Source of the DNA: Pleionea sp. CnH1-48
GTDB lineage: Bacteria; Pseudomonadota; Gammaproteobacteria; Enterobacterales; Kangiellaceae
Length of the DNA stretch: 64,000 nt
Direction: 5' to 3'
NCBI RefSeq assembly: GCF_024124665.1
Contig: NZ_JAMXSB010000008.1
Coordinates: forward strand, 1-64,000
Shown here: positions 1 through 9,197 of the stretch, piece after piece
How the letters are laid out: each line of letters begins with the position of its first letter
Position numbering within the stretch: position 1 is the first letter of the stretch
Notes under the pieces: generated by a model
The model's database searches: none
Seen by the model: only the letters and a program-made list of their open reading frames with translations
Told to the model about the DNA's origin: nothing
Translations under genes and position numbers: made by a program

Positions 1-266
1 AAATCTTGAATTAACAGATATTGAATATCTCTTTCTTTCAACACTCAAATCGATAATGTCGTTATTGACGCTTATCCTATCTGAGTGCCCACACAGATTA
101 CTTTATCCTGATTGTCAAAGAACATGTTCAAATCAGTCTCGCTGTTTGAACTTAGTGAGGCGTGTGCCTCAATGTGGAGCGAGATTATATAGAGAATTTC
201 GGCGATGACAAGCACTATTTCGAAAAAAAACGAATATTTTTGCCAAAGCTCAAATACCAATCAAAA

Positions 267-854
267 TCAAGCGTTTTGCACTGGCTTTCGTATAAAAAAC
301 CACCAAAAGCGAACTCCCAATAATGCGCTCAGAATGAACGCGTAAAGCAGGGGCTGGTTCAAATCGAGTTTACTTTGCCAAATAAAGTGAACAACCGCTA
401 AAACACCCGCGACATATACCCACTTGTGCAGTGCTTTCCATCGCTTACCCAATCTCTTTTGCATCGCTTTGGTTGATGTAATGCTTAAGAACAACATAAT
501 CACAAAGGCTCCCATCCCTACTGTAATATAAGGACGCTCAATAATTTCGTCGAAAAGTTGCGACAGATCCCATCCCAGAAAAAACCATAGAAAGGTTATA
601 AGGTGTAGCAAAAGATAGAAAGCTGCATAGAGTCCTAACATTCGGCGGTAGCGAATCGCTTTTCCCCAACCCGAGAGATAACGAATCGGTGACAGGGCCA
701 GAGTGATTAGTAATAAACGTAACGCCCAGATCCCAGTAGTATTAAGTAATGTTTCCTGGGGATCAGGGCCAAGATCATTCGTTACCGTTCCCCAAACTAA
801 CAAACCCAATGGAGTGAGCGATAAAATGTGTACAAGCAATTTAGACCAAAACAT
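267..854 (-). CDS. msrQ: MsrQ, heme-binding membrane subunit of the MsrPQ methionine sulfoxide reductase
   Basis: A 195-residue polytopic membrane protein of the ferric-reductase-like family. It passes electrons from the respiratory chain to periplasmic MsrP, which repairs oxidised methionine in envelope proteins. Seen: about six hydrophobic helices and histidines inside them (for example in YLLLHLITFLW and HKWVYVAGVLAVVHF) that suit heme ligation. It starts 26 bases after the msrP stop on the same strand, the usual msrP-msrQ order. Length matches the family (about 200 residues). The call rests on sequence and context together. Confidence 0.93.
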   Translation of the reverse strand: MFWSKLLVHILSLTPLGLLVWGTVTNDLGPDPQETLLNTTGIWALRLLLITLALSPIRYLSGWGKAIRYRRMLGLYAAFYLLLHLITFLWFFLGWDLSQLFDEIIERPYITVGMGAFVIMLFLSITSTKAMQKRLGKRWKALHKWVYVAGVLAVVHFIWQSKLDLNQPLLYAFILSALLGVRFWWFFIRKPVQNA

Positions 855-880
855 TCAGCAAAAACCTACAACTTGAGCAT

Positions 881-1837
881 TTAAAAGTGACGGCTAAGAT
901 CCATACCTTTATACAAATGAGCAACATGCTCAGCATAGCCATTGAGAAATTCTGTTTTAATGCGTCGGGTTCCACTAAAAAGTGATTCGCTCAAAATTCG
1001 TCTTTCTTTGGCCTGGCTCCATCTAGGGTGAGGAACATCAGGATTAACATTGGCATAAAAGCCATATTCTTTGGGTGCGGTCTTTTGCCAGGTATTCACA
1101 GGCTGCTTTTCAACAAACTTTATTTTTACGATGGACTTGATACTTTTAAACCCGTATTTCCAAGGCACAATCAGGCGTAAAGGAGCGCCGTTTTGTGGCG
1201 GGATATTCTTACCGTAGAGACCTGTCACCATTAAAGTGAGAGGGTTCATGGCTTCATCCATACGTAAACCTTCAACATAAGGCCAGTCGAGAGATGAAAA
1301 ATTAAAAACTCCGCGACGTTGCCCTGGCATCCTTTCGGGATCATAAAGCGTTTCAAACTGAACATACTTTGCTTTGCTGGTCGGCTTTAGTCGTTTTATC
1401 AATTGTCGTAGCTCAAAACCATACCAGGGAACAACCATAGACCATGCTTCGACACAGCGTAATCGATAAATACGCTCTTCTTGCTGCACCCATTTGAGAA
1501 TATCTTCAAAATCATACACGCCCGGACTTTCTACTTCCCCTTCTACAGCGACCTGCCAGTTATTGGTGACAAAGTTCTTGGCCTTTTTCGCAGGCTCTTC
1601 TTTACTCAAAGAAAACTCGTAGAAGTTATTGTAATGAGTAATAGAATACTCTGATGTCTTTTGTTCAGAAGTGGAGTAAGGAGAGGCTTTACCCGCCAAA
1701 ATAGGCAAACTGGATAGCGCACCTGATGCAGCCATTCCTTTAATCAACTGACGTCGATTAATAAACGCAGACTCATCAGTAATTTCGTATTCTGGGCAAT
1801 TAAAATCAGGTTTTGAACGGGTATTCTTGATTAACAT
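881..1837 (-). CDS. msrP: MsrP, periplasmic molybdopterin methionine sulfoxide reductase catalytic subunit
   Basis: A 318-residue oxidoreductase that reduces methionine sulfoxide in periplasmic proteins using a Mo-molybdopterin cofactor. Seen: a twin-arginine signal (NRRQLIKGMAASGALSSLP, about residues 27-45), and the family segment YRLRCVEAWSMVVPWYGF, whose Cys is the Mo ligand in this family. Also PPQNGAPLRLIVPWKYGFK and the C-terminal EYGFYANVNPDVPHPRWSQ, very close to the E. coli protein. A GAGGAG ribosome site lies just upstream of the ATG. It forms an operon with msrQ downstream. Confidence 0.96.
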   Translation of the reverse strand: MLIKNTRSKPDFNCPEYEITDESAFINRRQLIKGMAASGALSSLPILAGKASPYSTSEQKTSEYSITHYNNFYEFSLSKEEPAKKAKNFVTNNWQVAVEGEVESPGVYDFEDILKWVQQEERIYRLRCVEAWSMVVPWYGFELRQLIKRLKPTSKAKYVQFETLYDPERMPGQRRGVFNFSSLDWPYVEGLRMDEAMNPLTLMVTGLYGKNIPPQNGAPLRLIVPWKYGFKSIKSIVKIKFVEKQPVNTWQKTAPKEYGFYANVNPDVPHPRWSQAKERRILSESLFSGTRRIKTEFLNGYAEHVAHLYKGMDLSRHF

Positions 1838-1992
1838 CTGTCACTCCTCAATGCTGTTACCAATAAGACCATTAGTGGTCAGCACTGTTACACATCATTT
1901 TCTGATTTAGACAGAGTATAAATATAGAACAGCCCGAAGCTGTTAGCGCACTTTGCCATGAACCGCAGAGTGCGCCAGAAATAAGAAGGGAA

Positions 1993-2787
1993 TTATTCGG
2001 TTGGTTTGTTACTATTTTCTTCTTCTGCTTCAGCCTCTGTTTTGCCGCGCTTATCCTTAAGAGACCGCATTCTAACCACCGTTAGCACAGGTCCTGATAA
2101 GGCATAAATCGAAAACCCAATAAATAAAACAATGGGAGGATCATAAGCAATAAGAACCAGAATCAGAACTGAAACCAGAATAGCAATAAAGGGGACTTTG
2201 CCACGCCAGTTCACTTCTTTAAAGCTGGAATAACGGAAATTACTCACCATTAATAAACCCAGACAAATGGTAATAATCGCAACAGGCAATCCAAACTGCG
2301 TACCCGATGGATAGTCTGAATCCACACCAAGCCAGACCATACCCGCTAAAATTGCTGCGGCAGATGGTATAGCTAGCCCCTGAAAATAGCTTTTGTCGGC
2401 TGTCTCAACTTGGGTATTAAACCGGGCTAATCGCAGCGCTCCCGCAGCAACAAAGATAAATGCAGCTAACCAACCTAACTTGCCCTGCTCCGTTAACGCC
2501 CAATTGTAAGTAACTAACGCGGGAGCGACACCAAATGACACTATGTCAGCCATGCTGTCGTATTCGGCACCAAATGCTGATTGAGTATTGGTCATACGCG
2601 CGACTCGACCATCCAGGCCATCCATGATCATGGCAATGAATATCGCCACAGCAGCGACTTCAAATCGACCTCCCATAGACGCAACGATGGCAAAAAAACC
2701 GGCAAATAGCCCCCCCGTCGTCAGCAAGTTAGGCAATAAGTAGATTCCTCGGCGAGGATTCTTGTTTTCTGTATTTTGGTTTGGCAT
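1993..2787 (-). CDS. pssA: CDP-diacylglycerol--serine O-phosphatidyltransferase
   Basis: A membrane enzyme that makes phosphatidylserine, the precursor of phosphatidylethanolamine. Seen: the CDP-alcohol phosphotransferase signature DG..GR..R, then eight residues, G, and two further Asp (DGLDGRVARMTNTQSAFG, then AEYDSMADIVSFG), plus about seven or eight membrane helices and a charged C-terminal tail. I chose the ATG giving MPNQNTENKNPRRG, because the longer frame (to 2844) needs a TTG and adds 19 unconserved residues; neither start has a strong ribosome site. Monocistronic, with a 155-base gap to msrP. Confidence 0.93.
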   Translation of the reverse strand: MPNQNTENKNPRRGIYLLPNLLTTGGLFAGFFAIVASMGGRFEVAAVAIFIAMIMDGLDGRVARMTNTQSAFGAEYDSMADIVSFGVAPALVTYNWALTEQGKLGWLAAFIFVAAGALRLARFNTQVETADKSYFQGLAIPSAAAILAGMVWLGVDSDYPSGTQFGLPVAIITICLGLLMVSNFRYSSFKEVNWRGKVPFIAILVSVLILVLIAYDPPIVLFIGFSIYALSGPVLTVVRMRSLKDKRGKTEAEAEEENSNKPTE

Positions 2788-2924
2788 AGATGAAATACTC
2801 AAATAAATAGCTTTAAGAGCTGGCTCTGCTAGACTTCTATTCAAAGCAGACTAGTTTAACCCGCTTTTAGGTCTTGTTAAAAGCTTGAAAATCAATGATT
2901 AGGGTCTGTTAACAGCCCCAACAG

Positions 2925-2951
2925 GTTGACATCGAATTATGTTATGTCAAC
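2925..2951. promoter_or_regulatory. 8-bp inverted repeat GTTGACAT/ATGTCAAC upstream of the DUF3579 gene
   Basis: Perfect arms at 2925-2932 and 2944-2951 with an 11-base spacer. The left arm contains TTGACA, a consensus -35 hexamer, so a protein bound here could control the gene starting at 2996. No regulator is identified. Confidence 0.3.
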
Positions 2952-2995
2952 ATACGCCGCGCAACTCAACATAATATTGAACTTGGCGACTACGA

Positions 2996-3274
2996 ATGCT
3001 ACTAGAGGAAAATCAGAAACTCACCATAATAGGGTTGAATGAAGAGGGGCAAAAATTTCGCCCGTCTGACTGGGCAGAACGCCTGTGCGGTAGCCTTTGT
3101 ACATTTCGTAACCGCAGAATGTATTACTCCCCATTACTAAGACCCGCCGTCATTGATGGCGTAAAATGTGTTGTAGTAGACCATCGTTTGCAGCAAGAAC
3201 AGGAAGAAATGTTCACTTATGTAATGGGATTTGTTCACGAAAATAAACTTCAATCGAGAATAGAGGATAAATAA
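2996..3274 (+). CDS. DUF3579 family protein
   Basis: A 92-residue cytoplasmic protein with no signal peptide. Seen: the conserved pattern of DUF3579, a small family of proteobacteria: an N-terminal strand ending in GLNEEGQKFRPSDWAERL, then RRMYYSPLLRPAVIDGVKCVVVD and a helical C-terminus with MFTYVMGFVHENKL. The family's function is unknown. It stands alone between pssA (other strand) and the DUF4124 gene. An inverted repeat overlaps its likely -35 region. Confidence 0.82.
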   Translation: MLLEENQKLTIIGLNEEGQKFRPSDWAERLCGSLCTFRNRRMYYSPLLRPAVIDGVKCVVVDHRLQQEQEEMFTYVMGFVHENKLQSRIEDK

Positions 3275-3368
3275 GCGCCAGTTTCAACCTCTAGCCTACT
3301 GACTTTACCCCCAATTTAGCGCTATATTATTACTTATGAGCTGCAAAGCAGTAATTAAGGAACAAAGT

Positions 3369-3818
3369 ATGAAGAAAAGCACTCTTTTGATTGGCACACT
3401 CTTGGCCATCTTTTGCACACTAAGTACCGCAGAGAAAAAACCCTATTACAAGTGGAAAGACTCTGAAGGCAACGTGCAGTACGGCGAGCGGCCTCCCAAA
3501 GGCGTAAAGTACGAAATTATAAAGATTCACTCAGGTAAGAAAAACTCCCGAGCAAGTGCTAAGCCAGCAGCCACTCAAACTGACACTTCTCAGCAAGCCG
3601 AAGACAATTCATTACATAATGAGTTGCGTAAAGCAAAAGAACGCATTGATGAAGGTTGTCGCGTTGCAAAAATTAACATGGAAACGCTTAAAACAGCTTC
3701 TCGAATTGGTGTCGATGACGGCCAAGGCGGACGCCGCTTAATTACCGCAGAAGAAAAAGCGAAGAAAATGGAAGAAACTCAAAAGCAGATTGATCGTTAC
3801 TGCATCAAGAAAGGCTAG
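3369..3818 (+). CDS. Exported DUF4124-domain protein
   Basis: A 149-residue secreted or periplasmic protein. The start is the ATG of MKKSTLLIGTLLAIFCTLS, preceded by AAGGA; an upstream in-frame Met would hide the signal peptide. After the signal comes the DUF4124 core YYKWKDSEGNVQYGERPPKG, followed by a low-complexity Ser/Ala/Thr stretch and a charged, probably helical C-terminal half with two Cys. DUF4124 is common in gammaproteobacterial envelope proteins, but its role is not known. A strong terminator follows. Confidence 0.85.
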   Translation: MKKSTLLIGTLLAIFCTLSTAEKKPYYKWKDSEGNVQYGERPPKGVKYEIIKIHSGKKNSRASAKPAATQTDTSQQAEDNSLHNELRKAKERIDEGCRVAKINMETLKTASRIGVDDGQGGRRLITAEEKAKKMEETQKQIDRYCIKKG

Positions 3819-3824
3819 CTTTAC

Positions 3825-3857
3825 TAAATAGAGCACCGACGATAGGTGCTCTATTTA
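3825..3857. terminator. Bidirectional terminator between the DUF4124 gene and clpB
   Basis: Perfect 13-bp stem, TAAATAGAGCACC at 3825-3837 against GGTGCTCTATTTA at 3845-3857, with a 7-base loop, lying between two convergent genes. The A/T outer part can give a short U tract on either strand. Confidence 0.8.
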
Positions 3858-3865
3858 ACCATTCT

Positions 3866-6433
3866 TTATCGAAAGACAATTTCCTTCTCTTCTACTGTTA
3901 CCTGAATCATCTCGCCACTGTGATATTGCCCCTCCAAGATACGTTGAGCCAATGGGTTTTCTATCCATTGCTGAATCGCCCGCTTTAATGGACGAGCACC
4001 ATAAACCGGATCAAATCCTCGTTCGGCAATAAGGCTTAAAGCTTCTTCATCAAATTCAATAGATAGATCATTATCTTCAACTCGACGTGTTAAGTTTGCC
4101 AATTGAATTCGGGCAATGGCTTTAACAGCATCTCGTGGCAACGAATGGAAAACCACCGTTTCGTCAACACGGTTGATAAATTCAGGTCTAAAGAACTGAC
4201 CAATGACTTCCATAATCTTATCTTTTAGAACGCCATGCTCTTCTTCTCTGTGTTCAGAGATAACATCGGATCCTAAATTAGATGTCATAACAACAACGGT
4301 ATTACGAAAATCAACGGTTCGACCTTGACCATCCGTCAAACGACCATCTTCAAGAACCTGCAACAAAACATTAAATACATCAGGGTGGGCCTTTTCGACC
4401 TCATCCAACAGAATAACAGAATAAGGTTTGCGTCGAACGGCTTCGGTTAAATAACCACCTTCGTCATAGCCAACATAGCCTGGAGGCGCGCCAATTAATC
4501 GTGCAACAGCGTGTTTTTCCATAAACTCAGACATATCAACGCGAATCATGGATTCTTCACTATCGAATAAAAATTCGGCCAAGGCTTTGCAGAGCTCAGT
4601 TTTACCAACACCTGTTGGTCCTAAGAATAAAAAAGAACCATTAGGTCGATCTGGTTCAGATAATCCAGCTCGCGCACGCCGAATAGCGTTTGCAACAGCA
4701 GTAACCGCTTCGTTTTGCCCAACCACTCGCTGATGCAATCCGTCTTCGATCTTTAACAACTTATCGCGCTCGCCTTCTAGCATTTTATTAACAGGAATGC
4801 CTGTCCACTTAGAAACGACTTCGGCAATTTCGTTATCAGTGACTTTATTTCTTAATAGAGTCATATCTTGCATTTCTGCCTGAGCCGCCATGTCGAGTTG
4901 TTTTTCGAGTTCAGGAATTTTTCCGTACTGCAGCTCAGACATACGCGCCAGATCACCCGCTCGATGCGCCGCATCCAAATCAAGGCGAGCCCGCTCTAAC
5001 TCAGTTTTAATATGTGTGGTCCCTTGGAGCGCTGCTTTTTCTGCGGTCCAGACTTCATTCAGTTCAGCAAAATCTCTTTCTAACTCAGTGATCTCGCTCT
5101 CTAATGCCTGCAAACGCTTTTTGGAGCTTTCGTCGGTTTCTTTGCGTAACGCTTCTCGTTGGATCTTTAGCTGAATTAAACGTCTTTCTAACTTATCCAT
5201 TTGTTCAGGTTTGGAGTCGATTTCCATACGGATCCGACTGGCCGCTTCATCAATCAGATCAATCGCCTTATCTGGCAGCTGCCGATCGGAAATATAACGA
5301 TGAGATAGTGTCGCAGCACCAACGATAGCGGGGTCGGTAATATCGACACCATGATGCACTTCGTAGCGCTCTTTTAATCCTCGCAAAATAGCGATGGTAT
5401 CTTCTACTGTAGGCTCATCCACCTGCACTTTTTGAAAACGACGCTCTAAGGCAGCGTCTTTTTCGACATACTTACGATACTCATCAAGAGTCGTCGCTCC
5501 TACACAATGCAATTCTCCACGAGCCAATGCGGGTTTGAGCATATTGCCGGCGTCCATCGCACCATCAGCTTTTCCGGCGCCAACCATAGTATGAAGTTCG
5601 TCGATGAAAAGAATGATACGGCCTTCCTGCTTCGACAGATCGTTCAGTACAGCTTTTAAACGCTCTTCAAATTCTCCACGAAATTTAGCGCCCGCGATCA
5701 AAGCTCCCATATCAAGAGACAGAACGCGTTTATTTTTTAAACCTTCTGGTACTTCGCCATTAATAATTCGTTGAGCTAAACCTTCAACGATAGCGGTTTT
5801 ACCAACGCCGGGCTCACCAATCAAAACAGGATTATTTTTCGAACGACGCTGCAATACCTGAATCGTACGACGGATTTCATCATCACGACCTATAACGGGG
5901 TCGAGCTTACCTTGCTCCGCTCGTTCGGTTAAATCAACGGTAAACTTTTCGAGTGCCTGACGTTGTTCTTCGGCATTAGGATCATTGATTGTTTCTCCGC
6001 CACGCACATCATTAATAGCTTGTTCAATTGTGGCAGGCGTTGCTCCAAGACTTTTTAAGATACGCCCTAGTGTACTTTTGTCACTTAGAGCGGCTAATAC
6101 AAGCAGTTCAGAAGAAATGTACTGATCTTTTCGATGTTGAGACAGTTTGTCACACAGATTCAACAGCCGCACTGACTCATTGGATATTTGGACATCGCCA
6201 TCACTGCCTTCTACCTGCGGCAATTGATCGAGAGCTTCAGCAATTTGAGAACGTAATGCATGAACATTAACATTCGCTTTTACCAGTAGAGGACGAACCG
6301 TACCGCCATCCTGATTTAACAAAGCCATCATTAAATGTAATGGTTCAATAAACTGATGATCACGTCCAACGGCCAGCGATTGCGCATCCGCTATCGCAAG
6401 TTGAAACTTACTGGTAAATTTATCCATTCTCAT
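3866..6433 (-). CDS. clpB: ClpB disaggregase chaperone
   Basis: An 855-residue Hsp100 AAA+ unfoldase that works with DnaK to dissolve protein aggregates. Seen: the N-terminal Clp repeat domain (about 1-150), Walker A GEPGVGKT (near 206), an [11 protein letters not shown] region, the long coiled-coil middle domain (about 405-525), a second Walker A GPTGVGKT (near 605), and the arginine-finger C-terminal domain ([12 protein letters not shown]). I start at [20 protein letters not shown], which aligns with the E. coli start and has a GAGGG-type site upstream; the longer frame to 6475 adds 14 residues not found in the family. A heat-shock promoter is visible upstream. Confidence 0.97.
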   Translation of the reverse strand: MRMDKFTSKFQLAIADAQSLAVGRDHQFIEPLHLMMALLNQDGGTVRPLLVKANVNVHALRSQIAEALDQLPQVEGSDGDVQISNESVRLLNLCDKLSQHRKDQYISSELLVLAALSDKSTLGRILKSLGATPATIEQAINDVRGGETINDPNAEEQRQALEKFTVDLTERAEQGKLDPVIGRDDEIRRTIQVLQRRSKNNPVLIGEPGVGKTAIVEGLAQRIINGEVPEGLKNKRVLSLDMGALIAGAKFRGEFEERLKAVLNDLSKQEGRIILFIDELHTMVGAGKADGAMDAGNMLKPALARGELHCVGATTLDEYRKYVEKDAALERRFQKVQVDEPTVEDTIAILRGLKERYEVHHGVDITDPAIVGAATLSHRYISDRQLPDKAIDLIDEAASRIRMEIDSKPEQMDKLERRLIQLKIQREALRKETDESSKKRLQALESEITELERDFAELNEVWTAEKAALQGTTHIKTELERARLDLDAAHRAGDLARMSELQYGKIPELEKQLDMAAQAEMQDMTLLRNKVTDNEIAEVVSKWTGIPVNKMLEGERDKLLKIEDGLHQRVVGQNEAVTAVANAIRRARAGLSEPDRPNGSFLFLGPTGVGKTELCKALAEFLFDSEESMIRVDMSEFMEKHAVARLIGAPPGYVGYDEGGYLTEAVRRKPYSVILLDEVEKAHPDVFNVLLQVLEDGRLTDGQGRTVDFRNTVVVMTSNLGSDVISEHREEEHGVLKDKIMEVIGQFFRPEFINRVDETVVFHSLPRDAVKAIARIQLANLTRRVEDNDLSIEFDEEALSLIAERGFDPVYGARPLKRAIQQWIENPLAQRILEGQYHSGEMIQVTVEEKEIVFR

Positions 6434-6529
6434 GGAGTTGGCCCCCTCAGGCAAATAAGCAAAAAGATCAAACACCAGAGTTATTGATAGCCGCTAGTGA
6501 CAAATAAGCAACTTTAGTTACTGGTTATT

Positions 6530-6564
6530 CATACCCAAAGTATTTCATAGTGCTACGGGTATAG
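6530..6564. repeat. Short intergenic element, copy 1 (CCAAAG...ACGGGTATA family)
   Basis: CATACCC at 6530-6536 and GGGTATAG at 6557-6564 form an inverted repeat around AAAGTATTTCATAG. The same arrangement recurs at 28314-28379 and, on the other strand, at 17665-17722. This copy lies in the clpB leader RNA and could fold there. Confidence 0.45.
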
Positions 6565-6591
6565 ACTGGCGACTGCAACAACCGATTTAGT

Positions 6592-7299
6592 TTATAGATG
6601 GGGGGTCGTCGATTTTTTTTCAAGTGAGTCAGTACGACCTAACAACAATTCGCCTAAACGATCGTCGATACACTTGTCTTCAAAAGCTTGAGAATCAATG
6701 GATGGAAACTGCTGAATATTAATATCCGCTCTCAATAGCAAGGAGGTAAAAACCGATCCTTGAGCTCGGACGCCTTCCAGACGAAGGGGAAAAACTGTAC
6801 AGGGAACTTTCGTTACTAGCTTGCGCAATCCAGGTTTCAACTTAGTGCGCTTTTCATCATCAAGGTGGATCCTGCCATGAGGGAACAAAGCAACCACTTC
6901 ACCTAACTCTAACTGTCGGATAGCTTCTCGAAAAGCACCATCGACTCGGCCATCCCGGTCAACAGGAATACACCCTGCTCGCTTAAACAACCAAGTTAAA
7001 CCAAAGCGTTCGTATTCCTCTTTCGCAATCAAAAAACGCAAAGGTCTGTCGCACGCAGCAATCAGCAGGAGAGGATCCAGCCCAGAGATATGATTTGAGA
7101 CAACAATACTCCCCCTATCTGAAGGAATTGATAGATTAATAGGGTTAATGTGATGGAAACGGCGGCAATATATTCGCGCCCATCCATCAACGGCATTGGC
7201 TAACAAGAAGCCCCAGTCGGCCCCTTTGTTTTTAATACCAATCGCCAATCCGCCCATAAACAAAAGAACGGCTACAGAAGCCACAAAAAGAAATGTCAT
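6592..7299 (-). CDS. PlsC-like 1-acyl-glycerol-3-phosphate acyltransferase family protein
   Basis: A 235-residue membrane-associated acyltransferase, probably acting in phospholipid synthesis. Seen: an N-terminal membrane helix, the catalytic NHISGLDPLL block (NHx4D), RAGCIPVDRDGR, and FPHGRIHLDD where most family members have FPEGTR. The Glu-to-His change in that block is unusual and leaves the substrate uncertain. It starts 3 bases after the pgeF stop, so it belongs to the rluD-pgeF operon. Its last codons contain the clpB promoter. Confidence 0.85.
   Translation of the reverse strand: MTFLFVASVAVLLFMGGLAIGIKNKGADWGFLLANAVDGWARIYCRRFHHINPINLSIPSDRGSIVVSNHISGLDPLLLIAACDRPLRFLIAKEEYERFGLTWLFKRAGCIPVDRDGRVDGAFREAIRQLELGEVVALFPHGRIHLDDEKRTKLKPGLRKLVTKVPCTVFPLRLEGVRAQGSVFTSLLLRADINIQQFPSIDSQAFEDKCIDDRLGELLLGRTDSLEKKSTTPHL
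6598..6624 (-). promoter_or_regulatory. Sigma-32 (heat-shock) type promoter of clpB
   Basis: On the minus strand CTTGAAA (6624-6618) is followed after 14 bases by CCCCATCT (6603-6596). Both elements match the known sigma-32 consensus (CTTGAA ... CCCCAT-T) with accepted spacing. The predicted start near 6590 leaves a leader of about 155 bases before the clpB ATG. The promoter lies inside the last codons of the upstream acyltransferase gene. Confidence 0.8.
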
Positions 7300-7302
7300 T
7301 GG

Positions 7303-8052
7303 CTATTGTGCTCCAGAACTCAACCAAATTAGTGATGCCATTCGGCCCGTTACGCCATCTCTGCGATAGGAGAAAAATTGTTCAGGATCAGAATAGGTGC
7401 AAAAATCACCACCGTATATCTGTACACCCAGAGCAGAGAGTTGTTCTCGCGCAATACCATAAAGATCAGCCAGGTATTTACCTTTTTTATCACGAGCCTG
7501 AAAAAAACGGTCAAACGAGGAAGATTGAGCACAAAAAGCCTGCTTCACATCATCCCCAACCTCAAAGGCCTTCGAACTTATCGCAGGCCCTAACCAAGCC
7601 AGGCAATCTTCTTTTTCGCCCTGATAGGAATCCATCGTCTTCAATAAGATGCCATTAGCCAGCCCACGCCAACCTGCATGAGCCGCTGCAACCCATTGCC
7701 CTTTCTTGTCGGTGAACAAGACAGGCAAACAGTCAGCGGTCATTACCGCACATACCTGAGATGGTTGCTCACTATAGCTGGCATCGGCCTCTATAGGTGT
7801 TTCAGACAGAGAAGTTACAGGCACAACATCCGTGCTATGAGTTTGATTCAGCCAGAAAGGTTCTGAGGGTAATGCTAATGCCTCAACTAGCCGCTGGCGG
7901 TTAGTGGCTACATGCTCAGCATCATCGCCAACATGATCGCCCACATTCATTGCTTGATAAACGCCTTGGCTCACCCCACCGGAACGGCAAGTTGATGCCG
8001 CCTGAACCCACTCGGGAGCAGGCCAATCAGGCTTAATGACAGCCAGATTCAT
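7303..8052 (-). CDS. pgeF: PgeF/YfiH family multicopper-oxidase-like protein (peptidoglycan editing factor)
   Basis: A 249-residue member of the YfiH/LACC1 family (DUF152), cytoplasmic. Members have been reported as peptidoglycan editing factors and as purine nucleoside phosphorylases. Seen: LNQTHSTDVV, the Cys/Asp motif VMTADCLPVLF, and HAGWRGLANGIL, which carry the metal-binding His and Cys residues, then WLGPAIS. Its first base overlaps the last base of rluD (ATGA-type junction), and it is 3 bases from the acyltransferase, so the three genes are one operon. The order with clpB, rluD and bamD is conserved in Pseudomonas. Confidence 0.93.
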   Translation of the reverse strand: MNLAVIKPDWPAPEWVQAASTCRSGGVSQGVYQAMNVGDHVGDDAEHVATNRQRLVEALALPSEPFWLNQTHSTDVVPVTSLSETPIEADASYSEQPSQVCAVMTADCLPVLFTDKKGQWVAAAHAGWRGLANGILLKTMDSYQGEKEDCLAWLGPAISSKAFEVGDDVKQAFCAQSSSFDRFFQARDKKGKYLADLYGIAREQLSALGVQIYGGDFCTYSDPEQFFSYRRDGVTGRMASLIWLSSGAQ

Positions 8053-9008
8053 TAATCTTCAGCTCGAATAACGTCAAGTAGATGGGCGTAATCACTGGGT
8101 ACATCCGCTTCCCAGCTCATAAACTCATCTTTCTCTGGGTGCATTAACCCTAATTTGCGAGCATGGAGGGCCTGACGACGAAACTCTCTGAGCGCAGTTC
8201 TTAGCGCATCAGAGCTGCCAGAAGGTGCGTAGTTTTTCTTACCGTAGGCCAAATCTCCAACCAGAGGGTAACGAGCATGAGCCATGTGAACGCGGATCTG
8301 GTGAGTTCGACCAGTTTCAAGATTCACTTGCAAATGCGTAAAGTGAGTAAACTTATCTTTTAATCGATAGTGAGTGATCGCTTCTTTTCCATTATTGACC
8401 ACAGCCATCTTCAAACGGCTCGTAGGATGTCGGCCAATGGGCGCATCAATGGTTCCACCTGATACAAACTGACCATGGACAATACACTGATATTCCCGCT
8501 CAAAGGCTCGCTCTTGCAACTGGGCCACTAGATGGGTGTGTGCCTCTAAGGTCCGGGCGACAACTAAAAGCCCAGTAGTGTCTTTGTCCAGACGATGAAC
8601 AATACCTGCTCGAGGCAATTGAATCAGCGATTCATCATGATTTAGCAGGGCATTGACCATGGTTCCGCTGTAATTGCCCGCAGCAGGATGAACCACCAAT
8701 CCCGCCGGTTTATTAATCACCAATATGGCTTCATCTTCATACACGATATCAAGCGGGATATCTTCAGGTTCCCAGGTACCCGCCTGCTCAATCTCTGCGT
8801 CTACCGTAATGGTTTCATTGCCCTGAATCTTATAGCGAGTCTTGGTAACAGGCTGTTCATTCACTAGCACCTGACCATTTTTCACCCAATCTTGTAGGCG
8901 CGAACGTGAGATACCCTCACAGTAAGCGGCTAAAACCTGATCAAGTCGGTGACCATAATCTTTTTCGGTAACTTCAAACGTCTGTTGATAACTGGTTTTT
9001 GTGCTCAT
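8052..9008 (-). CDS. rluD: 23S rRNA pseudouridine(1911/1915/1917) synthase RluD
   Basis: A 318-residue enzyme that converts three uridines in helix 69 of 23S rRNA to pseudouridine. Seen: an N-terminal S4 RNA-binding domain (about 18-75, RLDQVLAAYCEGISRSRLQ) and the catalytic block HRLDKDTTGLLVVA with Asp141, then GRTHQIRVHMAH. First gene of the rluD-pgeF-acyltransferase operon, and divergent from bamD, the standard arrangement in gammaproteobacteria. Confidence 0.96.
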   Translation of the reverse strand: MSTKTSYQQTFEVTEKDYGHRLDQVLAAYCEGISRSRLQDWVKNGQVLVNEQPVTKTRYKIQGNETITVDAEIEQAGTWEPEDIPLDIVYEDEAILVINKPAGLVVHPAAGNYSGTMVNALLNHDESLIQLPRAGIVHRLDKDTTGLLVVARTLEAHTHLVAQLQERAFEREYQCIVHGQFVSGGTIDAPIGRHPTSRLKMAVVNNGKEAITHYRLKDKFTHFTHLQVNLETGRTHQIRVHMAHARYPLVGDLAYGKKNYAPSGSSDALRTALREFRRQALHARKLGLMHPEKDEFMSWEADVPSDYAHLLDVIRAED

Positions 9009-9197
9009 AAAAACTAAATTTTCAGGGAACCTTTTGTTATTTTCAGCCTCTCAACCCTTTATAGACGAGGTTGCCGTTTGTTAAACACAGACTGAACAAT
9101 TGCAATTAAGTCAAAAAACATTGGCCTCTATCCTAACCTTGGGTAGAATGACCAACCCATAACGATTCAAGTAGATTTTAACGATATTTTTGAGCGT

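Noticed and set aside
72-260. 62-residue open frame after msrQ on the minus strand
   Set aside because: It needs a TTG start, has no ribosome site, and only a single weak hydrophobic segment; I cannot support it as a gene. The rest of 1-266 shows nothing clear.
4548-6270. Several long open frames opposite clpB
   Set aside because: They are on the reverse strand of a strongly conserved gene and have no family features; shadows of codon bias.
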